From Owenia fusiformis (Eukaryota > Annelida > Polychaeta > Sabellida > Oweniidae): a stretch of 64,000 bases of DNA. The stretch is from positions 10,202,842 to 10,266,841 of the forward strand of contig CAIIXF020000011.1 in NCBI GenBank assembly GCA_903813345.2, in the 5' to 3' direction. How positions within the stretch are numbered: position 1 is the stretch's first letter; every line of letters starts with the position of its first letter. Shown in pieces: positions 10,107 to 20,939 of the stretch. The notes under the pieces are model-generated. The model was not told the origin of the DNA, ran no database searches, and saw only the letters and a list, made by a program, of their open reading frames with translations. Position numbers and translations under genes: made by a program.

Positions 10107-10391
10107 AAAACGTGCTACTTTTGGCCATTTGTGTTAGTTTTGAAAAAAGGTATGAAAGTCTATCGATAAGCAGCTGGACTCTGTTTTCTACAAATGTGCT
10201 ACTTTAGGCCACTTGTGTTAGTTTTAAAAAAAGGTATGAAAATATATCGATATATTGGACTTTGTTCATATTATGAAAAAGTGCTACTTTTGGCCATTTG
10301 TGATAGTTTTGAAAAAAGGTACGAAAATCTATCGATAAGCAGGACTCTTGCTTATTTTCTGTAAATGTGCTACTTTTGGCCATTTGTGTTA
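10107..10391 (+). repeat. Same 85-bp satellite in inverted orientation, cluster 2
   Basis: Four copies of GTGCTACTTTTGGCCATTTG about 85 bp apart, joined by GTTTTGAAAAAAGGTATGAA and TATCGATA words. With cluster 1 it forms an inverted pair around a 400-bp spacer. The last copy runs into a G run. Confidence 0.8.
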
Positions 10392-10409
10392 GGGGGGGGG
10401 GGGGGGGGG
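10392..10409 (+). repeat. G homopolymer, 18 bases
   Basis: Eighteen consecutive G. Comparable G or C runs occur at 13380-13397, 14246-14255, 16574, 49380, 50325 and 53150, so long G/C tracts recur inside repeats of this region. Confidence 0.9.
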
Positions 10410-11360
10410 TGGGCGTGGCATACAGGTAGGCAACCTAGCCCAAACTTTTTTATTACAAAAATTGATGCAACTTACTTGAAACACCAGGCTTCAAACTGGA
10501 GCTAGAAGCTTTTAATAAAAAGCATTTGAAAGCTCTTTTCTTTTGTAAATTTGTAAGTTTATATTTATAATTTTTTTTTAATTATTTAAAAAACAACAGG
10601 TGGCAATTGTGACTGGATAATTAGCAGGAAAATAACCCTAATTGACATACAACCAACTAGAAAAATAATCTCAAACAATGTTGCACTCAATATTTTCCAA
10701 AACAGGTTTTATTTCTTATCACAGTTCAGTGCAGTTTTATTAGAGATTAGTATCCGTGTATTGTGGAAGTAAATCGCAAAAACATCAGGAAATCATGAAT
10801 TAGTAAGCCAGCCAGCCTTTGAGGATAAGCCAGATCATTGAAGTAGCGTCAATGGCTCAAAATATTTATTGAGCTACTACTGATATAAAAAGAAATACAA
10901 AGAACAATTTTAAAACTAGGTCAGCAAAAGAAGCAAAATGTACACTCCCCTCCCCCATTGAACTACCGACATTCCCATGTTAACCAATAGGAAGTGGTAG
11001 GTTTGCCGCATGTCATTTGACAGAATATCGGTCGACAAGTTATGTAGGCAATTGAATTTGGTAACTTTAAAAAATTGAAACGTTTCTTCAGGTTCAACAA
11101 AGTTTAGGTCTTTCAAGTCAAAAATGTTTTTTAAAAAACCTCTCCCATTGAAATAACACAGGAGGCGAAAAATGATTTTCAAAAATGACTTTGAAGCTCT
11201 GTAACTTTAGTATTCATCAAGTAAACTAAACACTTAGTACACAAAACATTTGGACAATTCAATTTTCTATATAAAACTATTTTTTGCTAATCCTTTAACC
11301 GAATGGATATCCTGATTTCTGATTTGCCCGAACCCACCATTTCCCATTGGTTTATATACT
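10410..11360. other. No gene recognised
   Basis: AT-rich intergenic or intronic sequence. Short open frames here show no family resemblance. Confidence 0.45.
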
Positions 11361-11652
11361 CTAGTAGCTCATGCTGGTTGAGTATGCACTTCTATGTCCA
11401 GAGATTTTCTCTTCAGAAATCATCTATGTGAAGGTCATTGATCAATTTTGGCTTGGTAACATATTTGCCACAGAAGGCGTAATAGGTCAAATGGCCACGC
11501 CCTTTTTTACGCGAATACTCCCCCCCATTTTTGCATCTTCGGAACCGTTGGCCATAGAAGGTTGTGTGACCATGTCCGGAATGGCCACATAATAGGGGGT
11601 CAATAATACATATGTATTTAAAAAAGTCAATGGTTCTCAAGATATTTGCCAA
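11361..11652 (+). repeat. Dispersed repeat, copy 1 of an inverted pair
   Basis: Starts GCTCATGCTGGTTGAGTATG and ends near TCAATGGTTCTCAAGATA. The same about 290 bp occurs on the minus strand at 14114-14418 with few differences, 2.5 kb away. Contains a C run before TTTTTGCATC. Family unknown. Confidence 0.85.
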
Positions 11653-11856
11653 AAACTGATTTTAGAATGAAAACTCCACTATTTTCTCCTTGGTAAAGTA
11701 TGATATTCTTGCTGGCAGATATACCCGAATGTCCAACAAATATTGGTATAAAACTCAAAGGACTAAATATGTTTGTAATGTTGCTCGTTTTAATGTTGTG
11801 TACATTGGTTTGATTATATACAAAAAAGACAAACTATAAGTGAGCATTCTCTAAAC

Positions 11857-12650
11857 ATGATATGGAATGGGGGAATTGGATATATGGGAGGTACTCTCAA
11901 TACACCCCAATGGGGATTTGGATTTATGGGAGGTACTCTCAATACACCCGATGGGGGATTTGGATATATGGGAGGTACTCTCAATACACCCCAATGGGAA
12001 ATTGGATATATGGGAGGTACTCTCAATACACCCCAATATATGGGAGGTACTCTCAATACACCCCGATGGGGGATTTGGATATATGGGAGGTACTCTCAAT
12101 ACACCCAAATGGGGAATTGGATATATGGGAGGTACTCTCTATACACCCCGATGGAGGATTTGGATATATGGGAGGTACTCTCAATACATCCCAATGGGGG
12201 AATTGGATATATGGGAGGTACTCTCAATTCACCCCAATGGGGAATTGGATATATGGGAGGTACTCTCAATACACCCAAATGGGGAATTGGATATATGGGA
12301 GGTACTCTCTATACACCCAATGGGGGATTTGGATATATGGGAGGTACTCTCAATACACCCCAATGGGAAATTGGATATATGGGAGGTACTCTCAATACAC
12401 CCCAATATATGGGAGGTACTCTCAATACACCCCGATGGGGGATTTGGATATATGGGAGGTACTCTCAATACACCCAAATGGGGAATTGGATATATGGGAG
12501 GTACTCTCTATACACCCCGATGGAGGATTTGGATATATGGGAGGTACATGTACTCTCAATACATCCCAATGGGGGAATTGGATATATGGGAGGTACTCTC
12601 AATACACCCCAATGGGGGAATTGGATATATACTCTCAATACACCCCAAAG
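11857..12650 (+). repeat. 42-bp minisatellite with a 369-bp higher-order repeat
   Basis: About 18 units of TGGGAGGTACTCTCAATACA followed by CCCCAATGGGG(A)ATTGGATA-type words. Most are 42 bp, with some 27-bp short units (CCCCAATATATGGGAGG) and one CATGTA insertion. The short unit recurs at 12031 and 12400, giving a 369-bp block repeated with its internal variants in the same order. Because units are mostly multiples of three and lack stops, three plus-strand and some minus-strand frames stay open. This is a property of the repeat and not evidence for a protein. Confidence 0.95.
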
Positions 12651-12771
12651 ATTAACATTCCTCGACTTCAGATGACACTGTAAATATTAGGATATGTAAA
12701 ATATATCACTGTCAAGTTTGTATGATTACATGGTCAATGTTACCGGATAGAACAGACTAATTTATATAAAA

Positions 12772-12918
12772 TCAGATCACATGGCATGAAAGATCAGGCA
12801 TTATTATATCAATGTTGCAATAGTATGTCTGGTCAATTTTCCTGTTAATAACCACCATGAATCTTGCATCTTGGTTCAGTTGCTTGAACTTCACCTTGAT
12901 ATCTCTAGTGCTGTGTAT
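12772..12918 (-). other. Unassigned open frame after an acceptor-like site
   Basis: The minus strand shows TTTATTTATTCAG before a frame reading GIIHSTRDIKVKFKQLNQDA and ending in DLSCHVI at 12772. The sequence is less biased than its surroundings and could be a last exon, but I recognise no family and it does not match the missing ATM C-terminus. It may equally be chance. Confidence 0.15.
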
Positions 12919-12966
12919 AATCCCATTGCCTGAATAAATAAAATACAAATGATACTCTAAGAGCAA

Positions 12967-13369
12967 AGCCTAAATTCAACTGACCCCCAGTATGTTATAC
13001 AAGGCACGATGGCAACTATCAATTCAATAGCTTCTTTCAATTAAATAAAGCTTCTGATAATTTAAACCTTAACCCAACAAAAGTTGAAAGTCCAACAAGT
13101 GCCAGCCTTGCTACAAGTTTTATGCCTTAGAATCTTGTGATTAGTATATACACAGGTAATTTATACTGGGCACCATACAAGTTTGAACGAGCATGTACGA
13201 GGCTCGTAATTGAACTATTATTCAAGCATGCAAAAGGATGTGGGTCAAAAGTTATGGGTTCTTACGAGCAAGTATGGGACGCATCACTAGACCCGTACAA
13301 GGTTGTACAGAGCCTATATAGGGAATGTGGCTTGTATAACCTTGTACAGGACCCAATGTAATTTACCTG
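12967..13369. other. No gene recognised
   Basis: Contains a cluster of short TTGTACA-type words (13300-13350) and a 74-codon open frame without family resemblance. Confidence 0.4.
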
Positions 13370-13556
13370 CAGGCCCGTAGCCCCCCCCCCCCCCCCCGGC
13401 CAAAAAAATCTTTCAAAATCATGCAATTTTTCACCTTTCTGAGCACTCTATAAGTGATTTTGGCCATATTAGGACCAAAATTGTCACAAGTGAACCCCCC
13501 CTGGAATTTTTCAAAAAGTGAACCCCCCTTGGCAAATCCTGGCTACGGGCCTGGCC
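13370..13556. mobile_element. Short TIR element (MITE), CAGGCCCGTAGCC ends
   Basis: CAGGCCCGTAGCC at the left end is matched by GGCTACGGGCCTG at the right end, 187 bp in all. It contains a C run of 18 and two AAGTGAACCCCCC words. No clear target duplication. A related end (AGGCCCGCAGCCAGGATTT) starts a second copy at 49618. Confidence 0.65.
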
Positions 13557-14113
13557 TGTGTACCAGGCATGTATACTACATGTATATAATTTTCATATTA
13601 AATATCCATGTACATTACAAATTTGTATACTTTTTAAAAAAATGACTTTTATTTACAATAAAGAACTCCATGTAACATGCTTACATCTATCAAGTCAAGT
13701 GCTGAATTACTATGTTAATTCAAAATATGTTATATATAATAAAGTAACTGAGGCATAAACTAGGCCACTTTGTCAGCAAAAGACCCATTTGCCACTAGTG
13801 TATTAATTATTTGATCTAACAGATCATTTTTTTATCTTTTCCACTAAAATATTAATTTTTCTCAGTACCCTGGAGAATTGAAATGCAAACATTATGTCAA
13901 TTTTTAATTACAGCATTGAAAAGGTATGATACAATTTTGATTGTATTATTTTACATCTTAGAACGCTGATTTACAGTACTAGCACCTTATACTTATGGCC
14001 AACTCAACAACCAAAAAAGTTTGTTTCCTTCGCTGATCTGACTAGATAGAGGCTGCGGATTCAGTCTTAAATGATGCAGGATAGATGAAAACTGTTTTCG
14101 GTAACATGCTAAA
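13557..14113. other. No gene recognised
   Basis: AT-rich sequence without recognisable features. Confidence 0.4.
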
Positions 14114-14418
14114 ATCAAATATCTTGAGAACCATTGACTTTTTTAAATACATATGTATTATTGACCCCCTATAATGTGGCCATTCCGGACATTTTGAGTG
14201 GTCACACAACCTTCTATGTCCAACGGTTCCGGAGATGCAAAAATGGGGGGGGGGGAGTATTCGCGTAAAAAAGGGCGTGGCCATTTGACCTTTTTCGCCT
14301 TCTGTGGCAAATATGTTACCAAGCCAAAATTGATCAATGACCTTCACATAGATGATTTCTGAAGAGAAAATCTCTGGACATAGAAGTGCATACTCAACCA
14401 GCATGAGCTACTAGAGTA
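14114..14418 (-). repeat. Dispersed repeat, copy 2 of an inverted pair
   Basis: Inverse copy of 11361-11652. Similarity ends at the CTACTAGAG word near 14410. It carries a G run of about ten before AGTATTCGCG. Confidence 0.85.
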
Positions 14419-14689
14419 ATATGGAAATGACGATTTTCAAAAATTCATCAAATTTATCATCAATTTTCGAACTGTTGTAATTAAGGAAAAAATTGAGAAA
14501 ATTTTGAGGTATTGGAAATAAAGTCAAGTTACGTTTCCATCAATATCTTCAGCAACTTCGTTGCAGGGTAAGTAAATAAAAATTCAAACAAAAAAAGGCT
14601 TTAACACATAATTCAATAAGGGAGCTAAGGTTGCCAAACTTATGGAGTGGAGCGTATAATGAAGACACAGAAAAAAATTGCATCCAAAA

Positions 14690-14760
14690 GCAGGATTCAG
14701 ACTCGGTACCATGTGCATAACAGCCGGGGACACTAACCACTACACTAATAGTGTACGATA
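14690..14760 (-). repeat. tRNA-derived SINE head or tRNA pseudogene
   Basis: On the minus strand TATTAGTGTAGTGGTTAGTG (14731-14750) resembles a pol III A box and GGTACCGAGTCTGAATCC (14693-14710) a B box, at the usual spacing. The cloverleaf is not closed, so this is a SINE promoter head and not a functional tRNA. A body may extend to about 14560. Confidence 0.6.
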
Positions 14761-14976
14761 TGAATAATAGTGAAAGTAGTAGATTTATTTTTGAAAATGT
14801 CGGTGCTCTATCTTGCCCTAGTAGGAGATGATAGAGTGACAACAATTGTCAGTTCCCAAACAAATACTCACTGGGCAGTCTCCAGTACCAACAATTGTGG
14901 GTACAGGAGACAGCCTGTTTAAAACAAGGCACAGATGTGAACAATATCGTACCTAAAACACAGCAGTGTGACAGTG

Positions 14977-15470
14977 AAGAATTTAGGACGGAAAATCCAA
15001 AATGGCCACCTTAAATTTTACCCAGAATGCCAAAAAACTAATCAGTTTTTAACTTTGATACGTAGAAACATCCCTGAAAATTTCAGATGAATCCGTCAAA
15101 TGGTTTGGCTGGAAACCTGTAGACAAGTCTTGAAAGTGAAGATTTTAGGACGGAAAATCCAAAATGGCCACCTTAAATTTTACCCAGAATGCCAAAAAAC
15201 TAATCAGTTCTTAACTTTGATACGTAGAAACATCCCTGGAAATTTCAAATGAATCTGTCAAATGGTTTGGCTGGAAACCTGTAGACAAGTCTTGAAAGTG
15301 AAGATTTTAGGAAGGAAAATCCAAAATGGCCACCTTAAAATTTACCCAGAATGCCCAAAAACTAATCAGTTCTTAACTTTGATACGTAGAAACATTCCTG
15401 AATTCCTGATTTTCAGATGAATCTGTCAAATGGTTTGGCTGGAAACCTGTAGACAAGCTGAAAAGTGAGA
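14977..15470 (+). repeat. Family 1 tandem array (about 162-bp unit)
   Basis: Three units share GGACGGAAAATCCAAAATGG, CCACCTTAAA, TTTACCCAGAATGCC, AAACTAATCAGTT, TGATACGTAGAAACATCCCT and GGAAACCTGTAGACAAG. Related arrays lie at 41430-42090, 47283-47420, 52525-53045, 54958-55490 and 59430-60245. Confidence 0.9.
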
Positions 15471-15544
15471 CGCCGCCCGCCTGCCGCCCGTCAAGCTGAC
15501 TACAATATCGTACCTTTATTAGGTACGATAATTATTAGGTAGGA

Positions 15545-15790
15545 TAAAAAGGTATGAAAATCTATCTATATGCTGGATTCTTGTTTATTTTCTGGAAAAG
15601 TGCCACTTTTGGCCATTTGTGTTACTTTTTTAAATAGGTAAGAAAATCCATCAATAGGCTGGACAAGTGTTACCTTTGGCGATTTGTGTTACTTTTTAAA
15701 AAGAAGTTAAGAAAATCTATCGATAGGCTGTACTGGAAAGTGCTACTTTTTGCCATTTGTGTTAGTTTTTAAACTAGACAACAGCACGCC
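15545..15790 (+). repeat. 85-bp satellite, cluster 3
   Basis: Three units with AAAGTGCYACTTTTGGCCATTTG and AAGAAAATCYATCRATAGGCTG words, the same satellite as 10107-10391. Confidence 0.75.
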
Positions 15791-15835
15791 AAAGCGTAGC
15801 AAATCCCATCGAACAGCCATGGCTGGCATATTTAC

Positions 15836-16520
15836 AAACTAAGTATATAGCAAAAATGGCAGCCATTTTTTAAAATGGCCACCTTCTACCAAAAGTATCA
15901 TTAGACAGTGTGGCATACTTATAGTATTCACATACCAAATATGAACAAAATCGCTCAACTACTTTTCGAGTTATAGTAGCCATTTTGAATTTTTTTTTTC
16001 AAAAGTGTAAAAGGATTTGTCATATCTTAGAATATAAAAAATGCATGCAGCTCATTTACTTAGAAAAAGCCATCAGAACTGAATTGACCGTGATTCCCGA
16101 ACACTTCAATAAAAAATTGGTTAGAAATATTTTAAAATGTATCAATTTTCGAACTGTTGTAATTAAGGAAAAAATTGAGAAAATTTTGAGGTATTGGAAA
16201 TAAAGTCAAGTTACGGCCATTTTTCAAAATGGCTGCCTTCTACCAAAAGTGTCAATAGACAGTGTGCCTTGCTTATAGTATTCACATACCAAATATGAAT
16301 AAAATCAATCCACTACTTTTCGAGTTACAGCAAAAATTGTAAAATATCGAGTTAAGGCCACCATTTTTTTGCGGCCATTTTGAAAATTGGCTTTCGAGCA
16401 GAACTTCTACCCCCATAGGGTATATGTGTACAAAATATGAACAAAATCGAGCCAACGGTATTCGTGTAATTGCCCGGACGGACGGACGGATGGACAAACG
16501 GATGGACTGAGGCATTCACT
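15836..16520 (+). repeat. Family 2 units with a (GGAC)n tail
   Basis: Units carry AAAATGGC...GCCATTTT, CTACCAAAAGT, TTAGACAGTGTG, TATAGTATTCACATACCAAA, TATGAACAAAATCG and CTACTTTTCGAGTTA. A 74-bp segment at 16141-16214 (TCAATTTTCGAACTGTTGTA onward) is duplicated at 14461-14535. The array ends in TTGCCCGGACGGACGGACGG near 16460. Confidence 0.85.
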
Positions 16521-17440
16521 ACATGTATACAATAATAAGGTATGGAAATCTATTGATAGGCTGGTTTTCAATCGGGGGGGGGGGCATAAGCATGTCAAAA
16601 AAAAGTTTTTGAAGAATCGTTTAGAATTTTACAAACATTTATGTACCCATCCCCCAGGCTACGCCTATGCCTTATGATAAATCAAAATCATGTCATCTTG
16701 CAAATTAGTATTTACGAGATGTTTCAATCAAAAATAAACGTTTATGAAAACAAGGAAATGGATTGTTTTATTAAAAAGCTACTTTTGCCTTCATCTAGTG
16801 ATGCAAGAGAACTAAAGACATATCTGTCTCCATTTGTTATTACAAGTATTTCATTTCAATAAAAAATTGGGTAGAAATACTTTAAAATGTATCGCTTATA
16901 TTATCTTTATTGATTTGAGTTCTTTCATATTAAGACTTTTTGATTTCAGTTTATCAAGTGAGAACATATCAATGCAATATTCATATTTTTGCAGCCTCAT
17001 CAGAATTTTACTGACTTACGTTTTGGCATTTTTCTAATTACTAGATTAACCATAGCCAAATTTATCATTATGCCTAGAATATTAGTGTTCGCCGAAAATA
17101 TCATAAATTTAGGAGATAGTATACTATGAACATGTATGTTAAAATGGTGATTGGTTATTTTATGAGCATATTAATTTTACAAATCGATGCATCTATATCA
17201 CATAATCTTATTATATTTCATCGATCTAAGCATTATTGTTTTCCATTAACAATTTTTTTTTTAATTTCATAGGTATATGTTTTAAAGTGACAACTGTGGC
17301 TGGGCAAGAAAAGACAAAGCGGCTATGGCATCACGTCAATTAAACGCAGAACAGACTTTTACATGTCGCACAAAACTGGGGACAATTAGCGTAACATTAT
17401 GGCGTCAAAATACCTAAACAAAACTAGAAAAACAGCAACT
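16521..17440. other. No gene recognised
   Basis: AT-rich, with a G run at about 16574. Open frames of 60-75 codons show no family resemblance. Confidence 0.4.
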
Positions 17441-17479
17441 CCAAGGAGTAGCAAATCCCACCAAACAAAACATGTTTTG

Positions 17480-18635
17480 ATAAATAGCCAATTTGAGCCA
17501 AATTGATCCACTGGTATTTAAATTATCAAAGATTATGTTTTTACGAAACATGGTTGCCATTTTGAAATTCAACTGTCATCTTTAGATTTCTTCTTTAGCA
17601 GAGCTCCTATGTCCCAAGGCATCACCATATACAATTTAATACAAATTTGTCAACTGGTACTTTATCATAGGATTACATATTTAATGAAAAATGGCGGAGA
17701 TTTCGATAAACAGCAGCCACCTTGAAAATTTCTTTATCTCTAGGCATCAGTGTATAAAATTTGAAGTAAATCCCTCCAATGGTATTTGAGTTATCAAAGA
17801 TTACCTTTTTTATGAAAAATGGCAGCCATATTGAAATTCGGCTGACGCCTTTGAAATTTCTTCTAAAGCAGATCTCCCTTTTCCCTAGAAATCAGCATAT
17901 AAAGTTGGAACCAAATCCATCCACTGGTATTTGAGTTATCAATGATTACGTTTTTTTTACGAAAAATGGCGGCCATTTTGAAATTCAGTGGCCATCTTGA
18001 AAATGTCTTCTTGAGCCGAACTTCTTTGTCTCTAGGCATCAGCATATAGAATTTGAACCAAATCCACCAACTGGTATTTGAGTTATCAAAGGTTACATTA
18101 TTTTATGTAAAATGGCCCGCCATTTTGAAGTTTAGCTGCCATCTTGAAAATCCCTTCTCAAGCAGAGCTCCTATGTCCCTAGGCATCAGCATGTAAAATT
18201 TGAACCAAATCCATTCAATGGTCTTTGAGTTATCAAAGATAAGTTTTTTTTACGAAAGATGGCCACCATTTTGAAATATGGTGGCCATCTTGAAAATGTC
18301 TTCTTGAGCAAGGCTCCTTTGTACCCAGGCAACAGCATATAAAATTTGAACCAAATCCATTCACTAGTATTTGAGTTATCAAAGATTATATTTTTTCCGA
18401 AAAATGGCCGCTATTTTGACTTTAGTGGCCATATTGAAAATTCCTTCTCGAGCAGAGGTCCTACATCCATAAGGCATAAGCCTATAAAATTTGAATTAAA
18501 TCCGTCAACCGGTATTTAAGTTATTGCCCGGACATGCAAACGGACGGATGAACGGACGGACAGACGGACGGACTGACAGACGGACGACTTTTCTATATAT
18601 CACCCCCAAACTTTGTTGTTTGGTGGGATAACAAT
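17480..18635 (+). repeat. Family 3 tandem array (about 165-bp unit) with end module
   Basis: About seven diverged units with GCCATTTTGAAATTC, GGCCATCTTGAAAATGTCTT, CTCCTATGTCCCTAGGCATC, AGCATATAAAATTTGAACC, TGGTATTTGAGTTATCAAAG and TTTTTTTACGAAAAATGGC. The array ends in TTATTGCCCGGAC, a (GGAC)n stretch and a TTCTATATAT...TTTGTTGTTTGGTGGGATAA end. The last units match those at 33700-34110 in the same order. Confidence 0.9.
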
Positions 18636-18639
18636 GACC

Positions 18640-20089
18640 AGTATAGAGCGCAAACAGCCTTTTAACGTCAAAAATGATGTGCATTACTTTTTGTCAAGTT
18701 TGGTCAATACTCTATCCTTATTCAATCCTGATAAAATTCAGAGTGGCAAGATCACAAATATTAATTCTAAAATGTTTTTGAATTTTGAAAAACCACTAGG
18801 AAATTTACTTGAAGCTTTAGTAAAAATGATATGCACGGAATTTGAGGTAAAAAATTTATCAAGTCTCGTAAGTCAGCTCTTATTGTAATATTATTTGTAA
18901 AATCCATGAACTGATTATTGTTTTGTAAATTTCGCAAAGACAATATTGTGCAATTAATTTTTTATTCAAATCAGACTTAATTAAGACGGTAATATAAAAG
19001 TTAAGTTATCGCTCATCCCCTTTGCCTTCAAAACCTCACACAATTTTGAAAAGTTTAAAAGCGTGTAATGTGTATTATATTATTATTTGCAGGAGAAATT
19101 ATAAAATACTAGGATATATATTTTTTCCGAATAATATACCAAAATCTACTCCTGTTATTTGACTAATGTTATTCCCGGTTAAAACCGGTTACAACACCTT
19201 ATATGGGCAAATAATAGGCATATAAAAACCTCGTATTTTGTCTATTTTACCGAGTGTCTGTTGCAATCTGAGCACATCTCAACATGGTACAGAATTAACC
19301 CATTGAATTCCTAGTAAAAATGACAAGTTTTGCAATTCAAAACATTTAAGAAGAAAAAACAGACATTTGGATTTACAACAATAACCATATTTAGCGCCTA
19401 CCCCCTAATAATCAGCCACAACACTTCACAAGGTTCAAGAAATACTTGGTGAATGACCAAGCATTACAAAATATATTAGAAAAAATGGAATTTCCAAAGA
19501 AATCAAGTGGCAATGATTGAGTATGTCATCATTCCTTCAATAAAAATGAGGAAAAAGTGAAGCATTTTGTAATTCCCTGTATTCTCCCGATAAGTGGATA
19601 TTTATCTATCATTCGATGCCACCTATGTCATATACTAAACTATTATTATCTCAAAATAGCTATTGACAATATAGACGAATGAAGGAAATACAATTTTTCA
19701 GCATTTCACTAAGAAAGCTTCTGCAGGCTTTCTGCCATCCTCCTAAACAGGTGTCCAGAATCCGTACCTCCTTCTTCCCCCTGCTATAACCAATTTGGAA
19801 GCGCCCGATTAAACTGAATCAAGTGATCTAATTATGCGCAATGACTTACACATGATTTCTGTTGCAGTGTTGCGACAGCCAATCAGACTGCGAGTTCTTA
19901 ATCGGGGAAATGCTAACTGCTTATAGCAGGGTGTAAAAAGAAAGAATATATTCTGGATTTTGAAGCCCTGTGATCGGAGGATGGTTTTCTGCATACATAA
20001 ATCTGTTTCTTCTTAAAAGTTGCTTCATTTTCAGGACTTTTACTTTGAAGACGATGATCTATCATTAAACCAGAATAACGGCAACCCCA
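18640..20089. other. No gene recognised
   Basis: A frame of 91 codons at 18613-18888 overlaps the end of the repeat and has no family resemblance. The remainder is AT-rich and featureless to my reading. Confidence 0.4.
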
Positions 20090-20934
20090 AAGCGTAGCGA
20101 ATCCCATAGAACAGAAATGGCTGGCATTTTTACAAAAGGAAATATATAGCAAATATCAAACACTAACACACATAAGAAAGGCCACCATTTTCAAAATGGT
20201 TGCTCACTAGCCAAGTTGGCATCAGAAGTAATATGCTTTTTTTTTAGTATTCACATACCAAATATGAACAAAATCGCTGCACTACTTTTCGAGTAATAGT
20301 AAAATACTTTAAAATGGTGGCCATTTTTCAAAATGGCTGCCTTCTACCAAAAGTGTCTTTAGACAGTGTGCCATGCTTATAGTATTCACATACCAAATAT
20401 GAACAAAATCACTCCACTACTTTTCAAGTTACAGCAAAAATCGTAAAATAATGAGTAAAGGCCGAGTAAAATACGTTTAAATGGCGGCCATTTTTTAAAA
20501 TGGCCGCCTTCTACCAAAAGTGTCATTAGACAGTGTACCATGCTTATAGTTCACATACCAAATATGAACTAAATCGCTCCACCACTTTTCGAGTTATAGT
20601 AAAATACGTTAAAATGGCGGCCATTTTTCAAAATGGCCACCTTCTACCAAAAGTGTCATTAGACAGTGTACCATGCTTATAGTATTCACAAACCGAATAT
20701 GAACAAAATCGCTCCACTACTTTTCGAGTTATAGCAAAATACGTAAAAATGGCGGCCATTTTGAAAAATGGCTGCTTCCTTCCAAAAGTGTCATTAGACA
20801 GTGAGCCATACTTATAGTATTCACATACCAAATATGAACAAAATCGCTTCACTACTTCTTGAGTTACAGCAAAAATCGAAAAATAACGAGTAAAAGCCAC
20901 CATTTTTCAAGATAGCTGCCATGTGCTTCTTTAA
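20090..20934 (+). repeat. Family 2 tandem array (about 140-bp unit)
   Basis: Five units with AAAATGGCGGCCATTTTTCA, CCTTCTACCAAAAGTGTCAT, TAGACAGTG and CTACTTTTCGAGTTATAG. The right end, ATGTGCTTCTTTAA (20921-20934), is the target duplication of the LINE inserted next to it. The array resumes at 24715. Confidence 0.9.
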
Positions 20935-20939
20935 TGATT

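Noticed and set aside
11857-12683. Open frames of more than 260 codons in three plus frames with a repeated GGTLNTPQWG peptide
   Set aside because: They come from a stop-free 42-bp minisatellite; several overlapping frames on both strands are equally open, so none is evidence of a protein.
13137-13361. 74-codon frame MISIYTGNLYWAPYKFERAC
   Set aside because: No family resemblance, no splice context, and the sequence is rich in short TTGTACA repeats.
14690-14760. A functional tRNA gene
   Set aside because: A and B boxes are recognisable but the stems do not close; it is a SINE head or pseudogene.
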